From assembly GCF_014635305.1 (NCBI RefSeq), contig NZ_BMCS01000001.1, forward strand, positions 1,116,001 to 1,180,000: DNA of 64,000 bases, given 5' to 3'. The notes below the pieces were generated by a model. It made no database searches, had not been told where the DNA came from, and was given only the letters and a program-made list of their open reading frames with translations. This document shows positions 42,700 to 51,386 of this stretch, one piece after another (position 1 is the stretch's first letter; each line of letters opens with the position of its first letter). The DNA is from Williamsia phyllosphaerae (lineage in GTDB: Bacteria > Actinomycetota > Actinomycetes > Mycobacteriales > Mycobacteriaceae). Both the position numbers and the translations under genes were made by a program.

Positions 42700-44175
42700 T
42701 TAGCCGCAGTCACCGTCATCGCGGGGTCGTACGTCCTTGAAGTGGAACAGCTTCTCGGCGAGCGTCTGTCCCGGTGCCGCGGCGATGGGTCCACGCGATC
42801 GGATGACCGCACCGTCCGGGCCCGCCTCCGACCAGGTGACCTCCGCGCGCGGGTGCGACCGCAGGTAGCGGTTCAGCTCGAACCGGGTCAGCTCGGTGCC
42901 CGAGCTCGTCCGGGCGGCCAGCGCGGGATCGTCGGTCCCGATGACGCTCACCAACCGATCCTGGAACCCGAACACCCGCACCGACTCCGGGATGAACAGA
43001 TGGTTCCAGGCGCCTTGCTCGGTGCGAAGGTTGCTGAACATGGTGAAGGTGCTCTCCGATCTGAGCCCCAGGTAGGGGCAGACGGCGTTCACGATGAGCA
43101 GCGCCACCGCGACGACGAGAATCGGGTGCCCGAGGCGCCGACCCGATCGTGGGTGGGCGTACTCGGCAACGCCGTCGCGACGTCGCCGACCGAGCACGAA
43201 CGCGACCCCGGCGAGTACGACCAGGACGACGATGGCCAGCCGGGCGAGGCCGCCGAGCCCATCGGACCACGACCACGGGTCCCGGCCGAGTACCTGTGCT
43301 GCCGCGAACCACAGTCCGACCCCCACGACGAACAGGACGACCGACGCGGGCGGCGTCGCGACGAACCGGGTCACCGACCGCAGTCGTCGGTGTCGGAGCA
43401 GGAGGGCGTGCAGGGCCGGGACGGTGCGCGTCGGTACGAACGCGACGTAGAGCGCCAGGGCCAGGGCGGAGAACGGGACGTTGCCCGCCAGGGCGAGCAC
43501 CACATGGAACGCGCACCCGAGAAGCAGGCCGACCACTCGCGTCCGGGGTATCGCGAGCAGGATCGGCAATGCGATCTCGATGGCGACGGTCGTCCAGATC
43601 GACGGCGTGATCCGCCACGTCCCCTCCAACAGCGACGGGTCGAAGAAGGCGATCTTCTGCGACATCGGGCCGGCGCAGCTGGTCTGCGGGTCGAGGAAGT
43701 CGGTGTTGAGTTTCGACAGTGCCGCGGCCGCGTACACGATGATCAGCGCCACCCGCAGGAACGGTGCGATCGTGTCGAACAACTCGCCGGGCGCGGGCAG
43801 CCGCTGCGTCCGGGCGACGGTCCACGCCGGCAGGGCGAGCACGCTCACGCCGGTCACGAACACCACCAGCGTGTGGTCGCCGACGTAGGGCAGGTCGTGG
43901 CCGACCGCGACGACCTCGGCGGCCAGCATGATCGCGAAGCGTCCGACCGACGTCGGTCGGACCAGCAACCACAGCGCGGCGAGGACGACCAGCGCGTGCA
44001 GCGAGTTCGTCTCGAGACCGTCCCACCACAGCTGGTGCAGGATCAGCGACCCCGCCAGCAGCGTCGAGAACAGCCCGAACAACCATCGACTGCTCAGTTC
44101 CCGAACCCGGGGGTCGGCCGCCCCGGCGCGACGCCGACGAGCCGCCACGTGTGGGAGCGGAGCGGTCGGCCTCAT
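42700..44175 (-). CDS. HTTM-domain multi-pass membrane protein
   Basis: This 491-residue protein has roughly ten membrane helices between residues 30 and 380 and a C-terminal globular part (TMFSNLRTEQGAWNHLFIPESVRVFG and beyond). The helical core resembles the HTTM domain shared with vitamin-K-dependent gamma-carboxylase, including a LSKLNTDFLDPQTSCAGPM loop. Bacterial members have no settled function. The ATG sits 7 nt behind a TACCGT -10 box. It is the last gene before the accessory insertion. Confidence 0.82.
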   Translation of the reverse strand: MRPTAPLPHVAARRRRAGAADPRVRELSSRWLFGLFSTLLAGSLILHQLWWDGLETNSLHALVVLAALWLLVRPTSVGRFAIMLAAEVVAVGHDLPYVGDHTLVVFVTGVSVLALPAWTVARTQRLPAPGELFDTIAPFLRVALIIVYAAAALSKLNTDFLDPQTSCAGPMSQKIAFFDPSLLEGTWRITPSIWTTVAIEIALPILLAIPRTRVVGLLLGCAFHVVLALAGNVPFSALALALYVAFVPTRTVPALHALLLRHRRLRSVTRFVATPPASVVLFVVGVGLWFAAAQVLGRDPWSWSDGLGGLARLAIVVLVVLAGVAFVLGRRRRDGVAEYAHPRSGRRLGHPILVVAVALLIVNAVCPYLGLRSESTFTMFSNLRTEQGAWNHLFIPESVRVFGFQDRLVSVIGTDDPALAARTSSGTELTRFELNRYLRSHPRAEVTWSEAGPDGAVIRSRGPIAAAPGQTLAEKLFHFKDVRPRDDGDCG

Positions 44176-44182
44176 GGCCTCG

Positions 44183-44188
44183 ACGGTA
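44183..44188 (-). promoter_or_regulatory. -10 box for leaderless HTTM transcript
   Basis: TACCGT on the minus strand ends 7 nt before ATG 44175, the same hexamer and spacing as at dps. Confidence 0.55.
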
Positions 44189-44239
44189 ACCGCGCCCTTC
44201 GAGCCGCTTGACGAGGTCGCCGTCGGCCGACGTATGCGG

Positions 44240-45121
44240 TCAGTTGTTTTCGTTCAATTCGAGGATGCGGTGCGCGTCATCGATAAGGCTCTGGACAACG
44301 GCGCCGCTGACACCCTCGGCCTCTTCCGTGCGTCGGGCGACGCTACTCAGGCTTTGGCGTTCCTGCTCGACTGCCACAATCCCCTGGCGACCATCATCAG
44401 TTGATTTCTCTCGGATCCATTCGAGTCGGTCGAACTCGAGGTCCAGGTTCTTCAGGTTGTCCCAGTACTTGCTCAGCGCCTCGACGCGCTCCCGGAGAAG
44501 TGTCAGCCGTTCGTCGATGGGTGCCCGTCTACGGTCGTAGATCTCGACTATCCGAGTGTCGTCGGCAAGATCGCCCGCCGGTTTGGGCCCAAGAGATTCC
44601 TCCGCGTCCCGAATACTCGATGCGGTCTCAGCAATTTGCCGGATCTCGTCCGCGAGGTCGATGCGAATGGAGATCGTGTCGAGAAGTGGGTTCTTCCAGC
44701 AACGCTGATTTTCGACTGCTGTGGCGAGGGCACACGCTACGTAGAGAAGCGATCCGGGAGCGGTCGTCTTGGCGGCTCGAATTGCCTTCAGATCGTCAGG
44801 GGCGAGCTTGGAGGCCTCCAGTAACGGTTCGCCTTTCGGGCCGTACCTGTGGTCATTCGCTGCCGATGCCGCCCAGCGGGCCAGGCGACTGCGGTCGGCA
44901 TTGCGTGCCTCTTCGGCCCGCAAGGCGGCGTACCGGGAAGGTTGCTTTTGCCAGATGTCGACTGCGATCACACCGAACCGAATACCAGACGCGCCGTCGG
45001 GGCGTTCACTGCCGAAGCCGCCCATCCAGTACACGGGCTCTGCGTCTTTGCCGAGCCGACTCAAGTCCCACGACCGTGTGACCTGCTCCAGACGATCACC
45101 GAGTAGACGTCGCAGTTTCAC
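44240..45121 (-). CDS. Unknown protein with C-terminal coiled coil, 293 residues
   Basis: Not recognised. From GTG 45121 (VKLRRLLGDRLEQ), which has an AAAGGA site, the protein starts with a compact part containing YWMGGFGSERPDG and FGVIAVDIWQ. An alpha-helical region follows, and the last 120 residues are rich in Glu, Arg and Leu with coiled-coil character (ERLTLLRERVEALSKYWDNL). An open start at 45397 would add 92 residues of poor coding character. Codon use is less GC-biased than the flanks. It marks the left end of the accessory insertion. Confidence 0.6.
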   Translation of the reverse strand: MKLRRLLGDRLEQVTRSWDLSRLGKDAEPVYWMGGFGSERPDGASGIRFGVIAVDIWQKQPSRYAALRAEEARNADRSRLARWAASAANDHRYGPKGEPLLEASKLAPDDLKAIRAAKTTAPGSLLYVACALATAVENQRCWKNPLLDTISIRIDLADEIRQIAETASSIRDAEESLGPKPAGDLADDTRIVEIYDRRRAPIDERLTLLRERVEALSKYWDNLKNLDLEFDRLEWIREKSTDDGRQGIVAVEQERQSLSSVARRTEEAEGVSGAVVQSLIDDAHRILELNENN

Positions 45122-45457
45122 TCGCACGATCCTTTCGCGGCACTCGATAAGCTGTGGGTCCGACGCTACCGCCAACGACGAGATTCGTCCCAGACTCCGG
45201 TCCCGGGTCCGGTCACACTGTTGCTTCACTGTCGCCGACCACCTGATAGAACCACTTGGCAACATCAAAGATGAGGTGTGCTCGGCCAGGTGAGTTGCTG
45301 AAGAAGTAGTCGTTGTCTTCTGGTGTGCACCCTGGTTGTCTGCGACGGCGCCGGTGACGGCGTCATCGAAATCGGGTGTCTTCTGCAACTTCAGCATGGG
45401 TTACTCGGTCGGAGACGCGAACGGTTCGTCGCCTCGCAGTCGTCAGCCGGGTGGTCG
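45122..45457. other. Intergenic stretch in the accessory island, no gene seen
   Basis: About 336 bp between two minus-strand unknown genes. A frame continuous with the downstream gene is open but has mixed codon use. No RNA gene or hairpin terminator is seen. Confidence 0.4.
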
Positions 45458-45790
45458 TTAGCGCCGCGTCAGGTACACGGACTCAACTGGATGAAGGTGT
45501 GGTTCTGGCGGCAGTCCACCGCTCCAGATTTTGCCTATGTACCGGACCGCGTCGTAGATGTGCGGGTCTTCGCGCTTCTCCAACTGCGCAGGCGTATCAG
45601 CGGCTTTCCACCATCCGAGGTAGGACCATTTGCCACCGTCGCCGAGGACGGCAACGACCGGATGTGCACGCCCAGCCGCTGGTAGGCGGTCCCGCACATC
45701 CCAGAGTTCGCCGTACGTGTCAGCCACGAAATCTGGAATTGGACGAGACGGGTCGGCGTAGTGCCATCGCGAGCGCCACAGTCCAAACAC
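45458..45790 (-). CDS. Small unknown protein, 110 residues
   Basis: Not assigned. Translation from GTG 45790 (VFGLWRSRWHYADP) follows an AAAGGAAA ribosome-binding site. It is rich in aromatic residues and Pro, with HPVVAVLGDGGKWSYLGWWKAADTP and a C-terminal HLHPVESVYLTRR; it looks like a small globular domain without membrane segments. It is divergent from the DUF4236-TerD gene with 114 bp between starts, so the two may be co-regulated. Confidence 0.6.
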   Translation of the reverse strand: MFGLWRSRWHYADPSRPIPDFVADTYGELWDVRDRLPAAGRAHPVVAVLGDGGKWSYLGWWKAADTPAQLEKREDPHIYDAVRYIGKIWSGGLPPEPHLHPVESVYLTRR

Positions 45791-45892
45791 TGCTTTCCTT
45801 TCTCCGTGGTTGGGGCAAATCTAAGCCGCCCGGACAGGCTCTGTGCTGCTTGTGCTTCGGCGCTTTGCTCCGATTCACGTGTTTGCAGCCGA

Positions 45893-45898
45893 TACTGT
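45893..45898 (+). promoter_or_regulatory. -10 box for the DUF4236-TerD gene
   Basis: TACTGT ends 6 nt before ATG 45905, giving a leaderless transcript and fixing the start at MSLGFRVGVPG. Confidence 0.6.
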
Positions 45899-45904
45899 CT
45901 GCTC

Positions 45905-47767
45905 ATGTCGTTGGGCTTTCGGGTCGGTGTGCCGGGGATGCGGGTACGCGTGTCCACGCGAGGCGTGAGGACGTCAATCGGCCCACGGGCAGCGCGGGTT
46001 CACGTCGGGAGTGGTCGAACGGGGGTCTCCACCGGGTTTGGGCCTTTTTACGCTTATCAGTCGATCGGAGGCTCCCACCGCAACCGAGGAAGCCGGACCA
46101 CCACCAGACGCCCGGCAGCGCGGTCCGGGCCCTCCGCGACACAGCTTGCCCGCACGGCACGCGAGGCCGAGCGCTCCGCCGAGCACGCCCAAAAACTCCA
46201 AGCAATCGCGGAGTTACGTCGGCTGCAGGAGTCCTCGGTCAGCGTCCATCTACAGACGTGGCAAGCGGGAACGCGTCCAGCGATCCCGCCACCACCGCCC
46301 ATCCCGCTAGCGGCGGTCCGGGCAGAGATCGAAGCTGCCCGCCTGCGCGGGATCAGTCGGTTCGCACGCGGGGAGCGGGCCGCAGCGAAAGAATCTGCGG
46401 CCGCAGATTCGACGGCCTATGTGGATGCGGAGTCGAAGCGCTTGCGCCGCGTGTACGAGGCGATGGTGTCTGAGGCCGACGCGTGGTGGCAATCATTGCG
46501 CGACAACGACGAATCGGTCGTGATCGAGGTCGTCAATTCCGCGTTTGCTGACAACCCCGCGGCCGGTTGCGCGGTCGGTGTCGCTGATTCGACGTTGTCG
46601 GTGGTGATGCGTCAGCAGGATCTCGACAGCCTGCCGGAGCAAACAGTTGGCGTGGACCGCTCGGGACAGCCTTCACTGAGAGCACTTCCGAAGCGCGAAG
46701 CCGTGGCGTGGTGGCTGCACATCCTCGCCTCGAATCTCACGGCAACGATCCTGGAGGCGCTTGCAGTTGCGCCCGGGGTAACACGGGTCTCGGTCGCGGT
46801 CATCACTCGCTTTCCTGCCGACCGGCGACTCGGCGTCGTGGCGTTCGGGTCCTGGAGCCGCCGGGAGATAGAGGCTGCCTCCTGGCGGACCAGCGACGAT
46901 GCTCTCCGAGTTTTCGACCTGGGTAGAGGTGTCCGATGCAGCGTGCGTCTGACGGCGTCGGGGAACTACTCGACAGCCCTCAAACCGCTCCCCCTTGATG
47001 ACACACCGGAGCTGTCGCAGCTCGTGGCCAGTGCAGAGGACCTCGACTCGGACAACACTCTTGCGCTTCTGGACTCTGAGCTGAGCTCGCCGACGCCGGG
47101 TTCAACAGGCCTCGCACTCGGAGCTGACCCCTACGCGCTGACCTCTATCCCGCAGTGGCTCGGCGACGATCACCGCAGTCCGCAGGAATATCTGCGTCCG
47201 GAGCCACACCTCGCGGCGAACCAGCCGAGCGAGGCGGCGGACGAGGTCAGGTTGGCTGCTGGCGAGAACATCCAGCTTCCCGACATCGGCGCGGCGAGGC
47301 TCGAATGCGCGTCGAGCACCATAAGGGGGTTAGAGGCTGACCTGTCGGTGCTGCTCGTCGACGCCGCCGGACGCGTGCGCAACGATCAAGACTTCGTTTT
47401 CTACAACCAACCCGCCGACCCCGCGGGGGTAGCAACGCTGGTGGGCAAGTCGTTGCGGCCCGACCGGTCGGTTGAGTCAGCTGTGGTTTGTCCGAGCGCG
47501 GCGCCGGCCGAAGTGGATCGACTGCTGCTCGTCCTGTCCATCGATCCGTCACACGGGGCGACGCTGGTTGATGCCGGTATCGATGTTTCCATCGCCTGCC
47601 CCGGCCACATCTGGCGGTTCTCACCGCCGCCTGCGCCCGTCGCTGCGATGGTCCTCGCAGAGGTATACCGACGAGCAGGGGGTTGGAAGCTTCGCGCACT
47701 GGGGCAAGGGTGGTCAGACGGTCTGGCAGGCCTCGCGCGCGACCACGGCGTCGATGTCGAGAACTAG
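45905..47767 (+). CDS. DUF4236 - TerD fusion protein
   Basis: A 620-residue protein joining three parts. Residues 1-50 match DUF4236 (MSLGFRVGVPGMRVRVSTRG, then RTSIGPRAARVHVGSGRTG). About 70-150 is an Arg/Ala/Glu-rich helical segment, then about 150-470 is an unrecognised region. About 475-620 is a TerD domain with the calcium-site segment LLVDAAGRVRNDQDFVFYNQ and a final helical part. TerD proteins bind calcium and belong to tellurite, phage and stress-resistance operons. No other ter gene lies beside it, so this looks like a self-contained variant. Lower GC bias suggests acquisition. Confidence 0.8.
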   Translation: MSLGFRVGVPGMRVRVSTRGVRTSIGPRAARVHVGSGRTGVSTGFGPFYAYQSIGGSHRNRGSRTTTRRPAARSGPSATQLARTAREAERSAEHAQKLQAIAELRRLQESSVSVHLQTWQAGTRPAIPPPPPIPLAAVRAEIEAARLRGISRFARGERAAAKESAAADSTAYVDAESKRLRRVYEAMVSEADAWWQSLRDNDESVVIEVVNSAFADNPAAGCAVGVADSTLSVVMRQQDLDSLPEQTVGVDRSGQPSLRALPKREAVAWWLHILASNLTATILEALAVAPGVTRVSVAVITRFPADRRLGVVAFGSWSRREIEAASWRTSDDALRVFDLGRGVRCSVRLTASGNYSTALKPLPLDDTPELSQLVASAEDLDSDNTLALLDSELSSPTPGSTGLALGADPYALTSIPQWLGDDHRSPQEYLRPEPHLAANQPSEAADEVRLAAGENIQLPDIGAARLECASSTIRGLEADLSVLLVDAAGRVRNDQDFVFYNQPADPAGVATLVGKSLRPDRSVESAVVCPSAAPAEVDRLLLVLSIDPSHGATLVDAGIDVSIACPGHIWRFSPPPAPVAAMVLAEVYRRAGGWKLRALGQGWSDGLAGLARDHGVDVEN

Positions 47768-47783
47768 GTTCGGAGGAGCAGTC

Positions 47784-48098
47784 TTGGTCGAGTACCGCGG
47801 ATACGGAAAGACACTGGTCATCGAGGGTGACAGCGTCATTATGAAGCCCACCGGTGCGACAAGGCTTTTCATAAAAAACCACCGCATACCGATCGAAGAG
47901 ATCGAAGGCGCCCGGTTCACCGAGGCAACGCGATTGATCAACGGCCACCTTCAGCTGATCGTTGCCGGTGTCGAACCCGGTAAGCCCCAGGCCACCGATC
48001 TTCACACGGTTCTCTTCACCTACGGCCACGCCGAACCGTTCGTCGAGCTGTACCAGTGGCTGAAAGCCGTTGCTTACAGCAACAACCGGCCGTCATGA
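47784..48098 (+). CDS. Small PH-like/DUF4429-like protein, 104 residues
   Basis: A likely TTG start at 47784 follows GGAGGA by 6 nt. The sequence VEYRGYGKTLVIEGDSVIMKP, then IPIEEIEGARFTEATRLINGHLQLIVAG reads as a beta-rich pleckstrin-homology-like module of the kind found in DUF4429 or SHOCT proteins; this is a pattern impression only. It begins 16 bp after the DUF4236-TerD stop and is probably read with it, so it may be a functional partner. An in-frame ATG at 47754 overlaps the previous gene. Confidence 0.65.
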   Translation: MVEYRGYGKTLVIEGDSVIMKPTGATRLFIKNHRIPIEEIEGARFTEATRLINGHLQLIVAGVEPGKPQATDLHTVLFTYGHAEPFVELYQWLKAVAYSNNRPS

Positions 48099-48255
48099 GA
48101 AGGCACGTCGCTGCCGACTTCGAGTGCGGTCAGCGAACCTCGTAAGGCATCCAAGGACGTCACGGGCGAGTGCTGTCTGACCGGCGACCCCAAGGCCCTA
48201 GTTCATGTTCAAGCCCCCGTGCGAAGGCGTGCCATTTGACTCGCGAGTCGAAGCT

Positions 48256-48801
48256 TCAGGTTCGCCGGCTGGTGCAGCGGGACGCGGTCTCCGGGGTCCG
48301 GTGGTTGACGGTGCATCCGAAGTGCACGTAAGCCGAGGACTTCCCCCGCCGAACCTGGCGAATCTCGTTGCCGGTTGGAGTGGATGCGGACGCCTGGCCG
48401 GTCGTCGTAGTTTTCGACCCGAAAGCGGCCATAAGGCCAACGATGATCAGGAAGACCAGCCAGGGCGTCTCAAAGACCCACCCGATGATGGCGCGTGTTG
48501 TGGAGGGGTTATCGGCCCCCAGCTGCACAGCAACGTAGGTCGCCAGCAGGTATGGCCACGCTGCGACGAAGGCAACGATCATCACCACGATGAGCCAGGT
48601 CCAGCCGCCCCCGCTCCTGGATCGGCGGCCTCGCCGACGCCACGAGGAGCTGACAGAGAGCGGGCCCGCGCCGACGCCAATGCCGCGGGTAGAGATACCT
48701 CCTCGGATGCCGAAAAGGCTGCCGCCGATACCTATCCGCACGGCAAGCCCCACAAATTCACAAGAACAGACACTCGCCGGCGCATCACCGTCAGGGTGCA
48801 T
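48256..48801 (-). CDS. DUF4236-like membrane protein
   Basis: The ATG at 48801 gives 181 residues. After about 16 residues comes VGLAVRIGIGGSLFGIRGG followed by ISTRGIGVGAGPLSVSSSW, which resembles a DUF4236 module. A basic stretch RRRGRRSRSGGG follows, then two membrane helices (about 68-90 and 108-125) and a tail with two spaced Cys. GTG 48753 could be the true start. A second DUF4236-like protein so close to the TerD fusion suggests the two form one system, one soluble and one in the membrane. Confidence 0.55.
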   Translation of the reverse strand: MHPDGDAPASVCSCEFVGLAVRIGIGGSLFGIRGGISTRGIGVGAGPLSVSSSWRRRGRRSRSGGGWTWLIVVMIVAFVAAWPYLLATYVAVQLGADNPSTTRAIIGWVFETPWLVFLIIVGLMAAFGSKTTTTGQASASTPTGNEIRQVRRGKSSAYVHFGCTVNHRTPETASRCTSRRT

Positions 48802-49263
48802 TCGGAAATAGACTCCGACAGATCGGGCGGCGGCTTCATAGGCAGAGACCCTTCAACGGGTAACGGGCGCAGACTGCGCACTGAACTTGTGTATAGCTGA
48901 TGGCGCCGACAGCGTTACCGCGCTGCGGGAAATCAATCGCAACCCGAATTTCAGGGCCGGATTACGAGTGCTCGAGGTGCGCGTTGAGCAGCGGTCGGCA
49001 CCCGAGATGTTCGCAGGCGCGATCTCGACATCCGTCGAGTCGGGCTTGTTGGGAGTCCGGAGTAGGGCCGCGGCTCGACCTCGGAATCATCTGGCCGAAA
49101 TGAGTGGCGGTTTCGGCCGTTCAACCAATGGATGTGGACAGCTAAACAACGGTGGCCCCTCTCATTGTGCGAGGTCCCCAGCTCCGGGCTGTCATTCAGC
49201 CGGAGGCGCACACGCAGGCGACGAAGGGGCCGCAAGACCGACCGCTGCGTGTATCTACGCCCG
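48802..49263. other. 462-bp right margin of the accessory island, no gene supported
   Basis: Open frames on both strands have no ribosome-binding site, atypical codon use and no family resemblance. No direct repeat matching the left margin, no tRNA and no integrase is seen. It may be decayed sequence from the insertion. Confidence 0.4.
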
Positions 49264-49563
49264 TCAGGGGCGGTCCAGATAAAAGCGTGCGGTCTCGGTC
49301 GCGATGGCCGAGACCGCGCCGGCCAGATCGGCGTCGACACCGGACTCCGACGCCAGGGCTGCCGTCAGCTCGTCCCCGCGGATACTGCGCTCGCGCAACA
49401 GCTCCCACGCCTGGGTGACCAGACGGACCGAGGTCGGATGGTCGAGCTCGGGGCGGTTGGAGCGCAACGCCGTTGCCGCCCAATCCGGGTCGAAGGTGCC
49501 GCGGGGCGGGCCGAAGACGCGCTCGCCCGACGAGTAGCTCTGCGGGTCTCCGGGTGCCGTCAC
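49264..49563 (-). CDS. Hypothetical protein, 99 residues
   Basis: Not recognised. Translation from GTG 49563 (VTAPGDPQSYSSGERVFG) gives a soluble, mostly helical protein with FDPDWAATALRSNRPELDHPTS and a C-terminal ATETARFYLDRP. CACACT 7 nt before the GTG may be its -10, so a leaderless message is likely. It diverges from the MOSC gene with 27 bp between starts. Codon use matches the housekeeping flanks, so it lies outside the accessory insertion. Confidence 0.6.
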   Translation of the reverse strand: MTAPGDPQSYSSGERVFGPPRGTFDPDWAATALRSNRPELDHPTSVRLVTQAWELLRERSIRGDELTAALASESGVDADLAGAVSAIATETARFYLDRP

Positions 49564-49590
49564 ATCCACCAGTGTGCCAGCGTGGAGTGC

Positions 49591-50154
49591 ATGGATCGCG
49601 AATACCGCTTCGAGGTGGTGACGCTGCTGGTGTCGCCGGGGCACGCCTACTTCGGACGCGCCAAGGACGGCCCCGCCGACGATGTACCCACCGCGCTCCC
49701 CGACCACGTCGACATCGTCGCCGACAAGGGCATCCGCGGCGACCGGTTCTTCGGGGTGAAGGCGCACACCGAGGCCGCGGTGACCTTCCTGGCGCTCGAG
49801 GCCTGGGAGGCCGCCACCGACGGCGCCGACCCGGTGGTCGCGCGTCGCAACGTCGCCGTCCGCGGACTCGAACTCGATCCCCTGCGCGGCGAGGAGTTCG
49901 AGATCGACACCGGCGACGGCCCGATCCGGTTCCGCGGCGGTCGCCCCGCCCACCCGTGCTCCTGGATGGACACGATGGCCGGTGAGGGTGCGCGCAAAGC
50001 GCTCATCGGCCGCGGCGGTCTGCGGGCGCAGCCGCTCACCGACGGCGTGCTGCGCATCGGTCCCGCGGTCATCCGGTGCTCGGTGGATCTCGATCCGGCG
50101 CGGGCTGCGGAGCAGGTTCGCCGCGCGCAGCCGTTGGTCGACGAGAGAAGATGA
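49591..50154 (+). CDS. MOSC-domain protein
   Basis: This 187-residue protein resembles MOSC proteins: [19 protein letters not shown] at the N-terminus, GIRGDRFFG and [20 protein letters not shown] in the core, and [10 protein letters not shown] supplying the conserved cysteine that can bind sulfur or molybdenum cofactor. Stand-alone MOSC proteins are thought to carry sulfur or reduce N-hydroxylated compounds, but the role here is unknown. ATG 49591 was chosen over longer frames that lack family sequence. The downstream DUF1348 gene starts 4 bp after its stop. Confidence 0.82.
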   Translation: MDREYRFEVVTLLVSPGHAYFGRAKDGPADDVPTALPDHVDIVADKGIRGDRFFGVKAHTEAAVTFLALEAWEAATDGADPVVARRNVAVRGLELDPLRGEEFEIDTGDGPIRFRGGRPAHPCSWMDTMAGEGARKALIGRGGLRAQPLTDGVLRIGPAVIRCSVDLDPARAAEQVRRAQPLVDERR

Positions 50155-50158
50155 GTCC

Positions 50159-50632
50159 GTGAGCACCCCCGAGCCGCGCCCGCCCCTGCCCCCGTTCACG
50201 ATGGACACCGCGATCGCGAAGGTGCAGGCCGCCGAGGACGCGTGGAACACCCGGGATCCGGAGAAGGTGAGCCTCGCGTACACGCCGGACTCGGTCTGGC
50301 GGAACCGCGACACCTTCCTCACCGGCCGCCCCGCGATCGTGGAGTTCCTGACCGCCAAATGGGAGCGCGAACTCGACTACGTCCTACGCAAGAGCCTGTG
50401 GGGATTCCGGGAGAACCGCATGGCGGTGCGGTTCCAGTACGAGTGGCACGACGCCGACGGCGCGTGGTTCCGCAGCTATGGCAACGAACTGTGGGAGTTC
50501 GACGAGAACGGGCTCATGCGGCGTCGTGAGGCGAGTATCAACGACACTCCGATCGCCGAATCCGACCGCCGGTACTTCGGGGTCCGCCCCGACGACGAAC
50601 GCGGCCCCGGGCACGACATCGTCCTGGACTGA
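50159..50632 (+). CDS. DUF1348 (NTF2-like) protein
   Basis: A 157-residue NTF2/SnoaL-fold protein from GTG 50159, with the DUF1348 pattern [38 protein letters not shown] and [21 protein letters not shown]. The fold makes a small cone-shaped pocket used by varied enzymes and binding proteins; no function is set for this branch. It is spaced 4 bp after the MOSC gene and is probably co-transcribed with it. Confidence 0.9.
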   Translation: MSTPEPRPPLPPFTMDTAIAKVQAAEDAWNTRDPEKVSLAYTPDSVWRNRDTFLTGRPAIVEFLTAKWERELDYVLRKSLWGFRENRMAVRFQYEWHDADGAWFRSYGNELWEFDENGLMRRREASINDTPIAESDRRYFGVRPDDERGPGHDIVLD

Positions 50633-50669
50633 CCGGCCACTAGTCTGAGTGTCGACCCCGGGGAGAGAT

Positions 50670-51380
50670 GTGGACGACACCGTGCCGATCGGCTCGAAGA
50701 GCCGATTCAACCATCGGTGGAAAGCTGCTCTCCTCGTGGCGATCGTCGTCGCGATGGTCGTCGTCGCCGTCACCGTCGACATCCCCGACCCCCAGCCGTT
50801 GCGCGATCGTGTCGACGGTGCCGGGGCGTGGGGTCTCCTCGTGTTCGTACTGGTCTACATCGCGGTGTCGCTGACGCCGTTCCCCGCGAGCGCCCTGACC
50901 ATCGCCGGCGGATTGCTGTTCGGACTGATCGAGGGCGCCACCGTCGTCATGGTCGGCGCGACGATCGGCGCGTGGCTCGGTTTCCGACTTGCCCGCTGGC
51001 TCGGACGCGACGGTGTGGCTCGGCTCGGGTGGGAGCGCATCGCCTCGATCGACGCGATCCTGCAGCGTCGCGGCCTGATCGCGATGGTCCTCATCCGACT
51101 GATCCCGTTCCCGTTCGCGGTCGTCAACTACGCGGCCGGGCTCAGTGCGATCCGCGAACGGGACTACCTCGTCGGCACGGTCGTGGGCATCCTGCCTTCC
51201 GCGATCGGGTACACCGCGGTCGGCGCGTACGGGACGTCGCCACTGTCGTGGCCCTTCCTCGGCGCACTGGCCGCAGTCATCGTGATCACGCTGGTCTCCG
51301 GGTACGCCGCACGCCGACTCCGCCACGGCGGGCGGGCCGACGACGAGCTGCCGGTGGCCGGCGACGTCGCGGGTCGCTGA
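50670..51380 (+). CDS. TVP38/TMEM64 family membrane protein
   Basis: A 236-residue multi-helix protein of the TVP38/DedA superfamily. The SNARE-associated core is visible: SLTPFPASALTIAGGLLFG, then GATIGAWLGFRLARWLGRDG, and RLIPFPFAVVNYAAGLS with the re-entrant-loop Pro. Family members include lipid scramblases and small-solute transporters. TAGTCT at 50641-50646 looks like its -10, which would start transcription after GTG 50649, so GTG 50670 behind GGGGAGAG is preferred. It converges on the glutaredoxin-like gene with 6 bp between stops. Confidence 0.88.
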   Translation: MDDTVPIGSKSRFNHRWKAALLVAIVVAMVVVAVTVDIPDPQPLRDRVDGAGAWGLLVFVLVYIAVSLTPFPASALTIAGGLLFGLIEGATVVMVGATIGAWLGFRLARWLGRDGVARLGWERIASIDAILQRRGLIAMVLIRLIPFPFAVVNYAAGLSAIRERDYLVGTVVGILPSAIGYTAVGAYGTSPLSWPFLGALAAVIVITLVSGYAARRLRHGGRADDELPVAGDVAGR

Positions 51381-51386
51381 GCGGGC

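Noticed and set aside
48887..49340. Overlapping 131- and 129-residue frames on opposite strands
   Set aside because: No ribosome-binding site, no family resemblance and poor codon bias on either strand.
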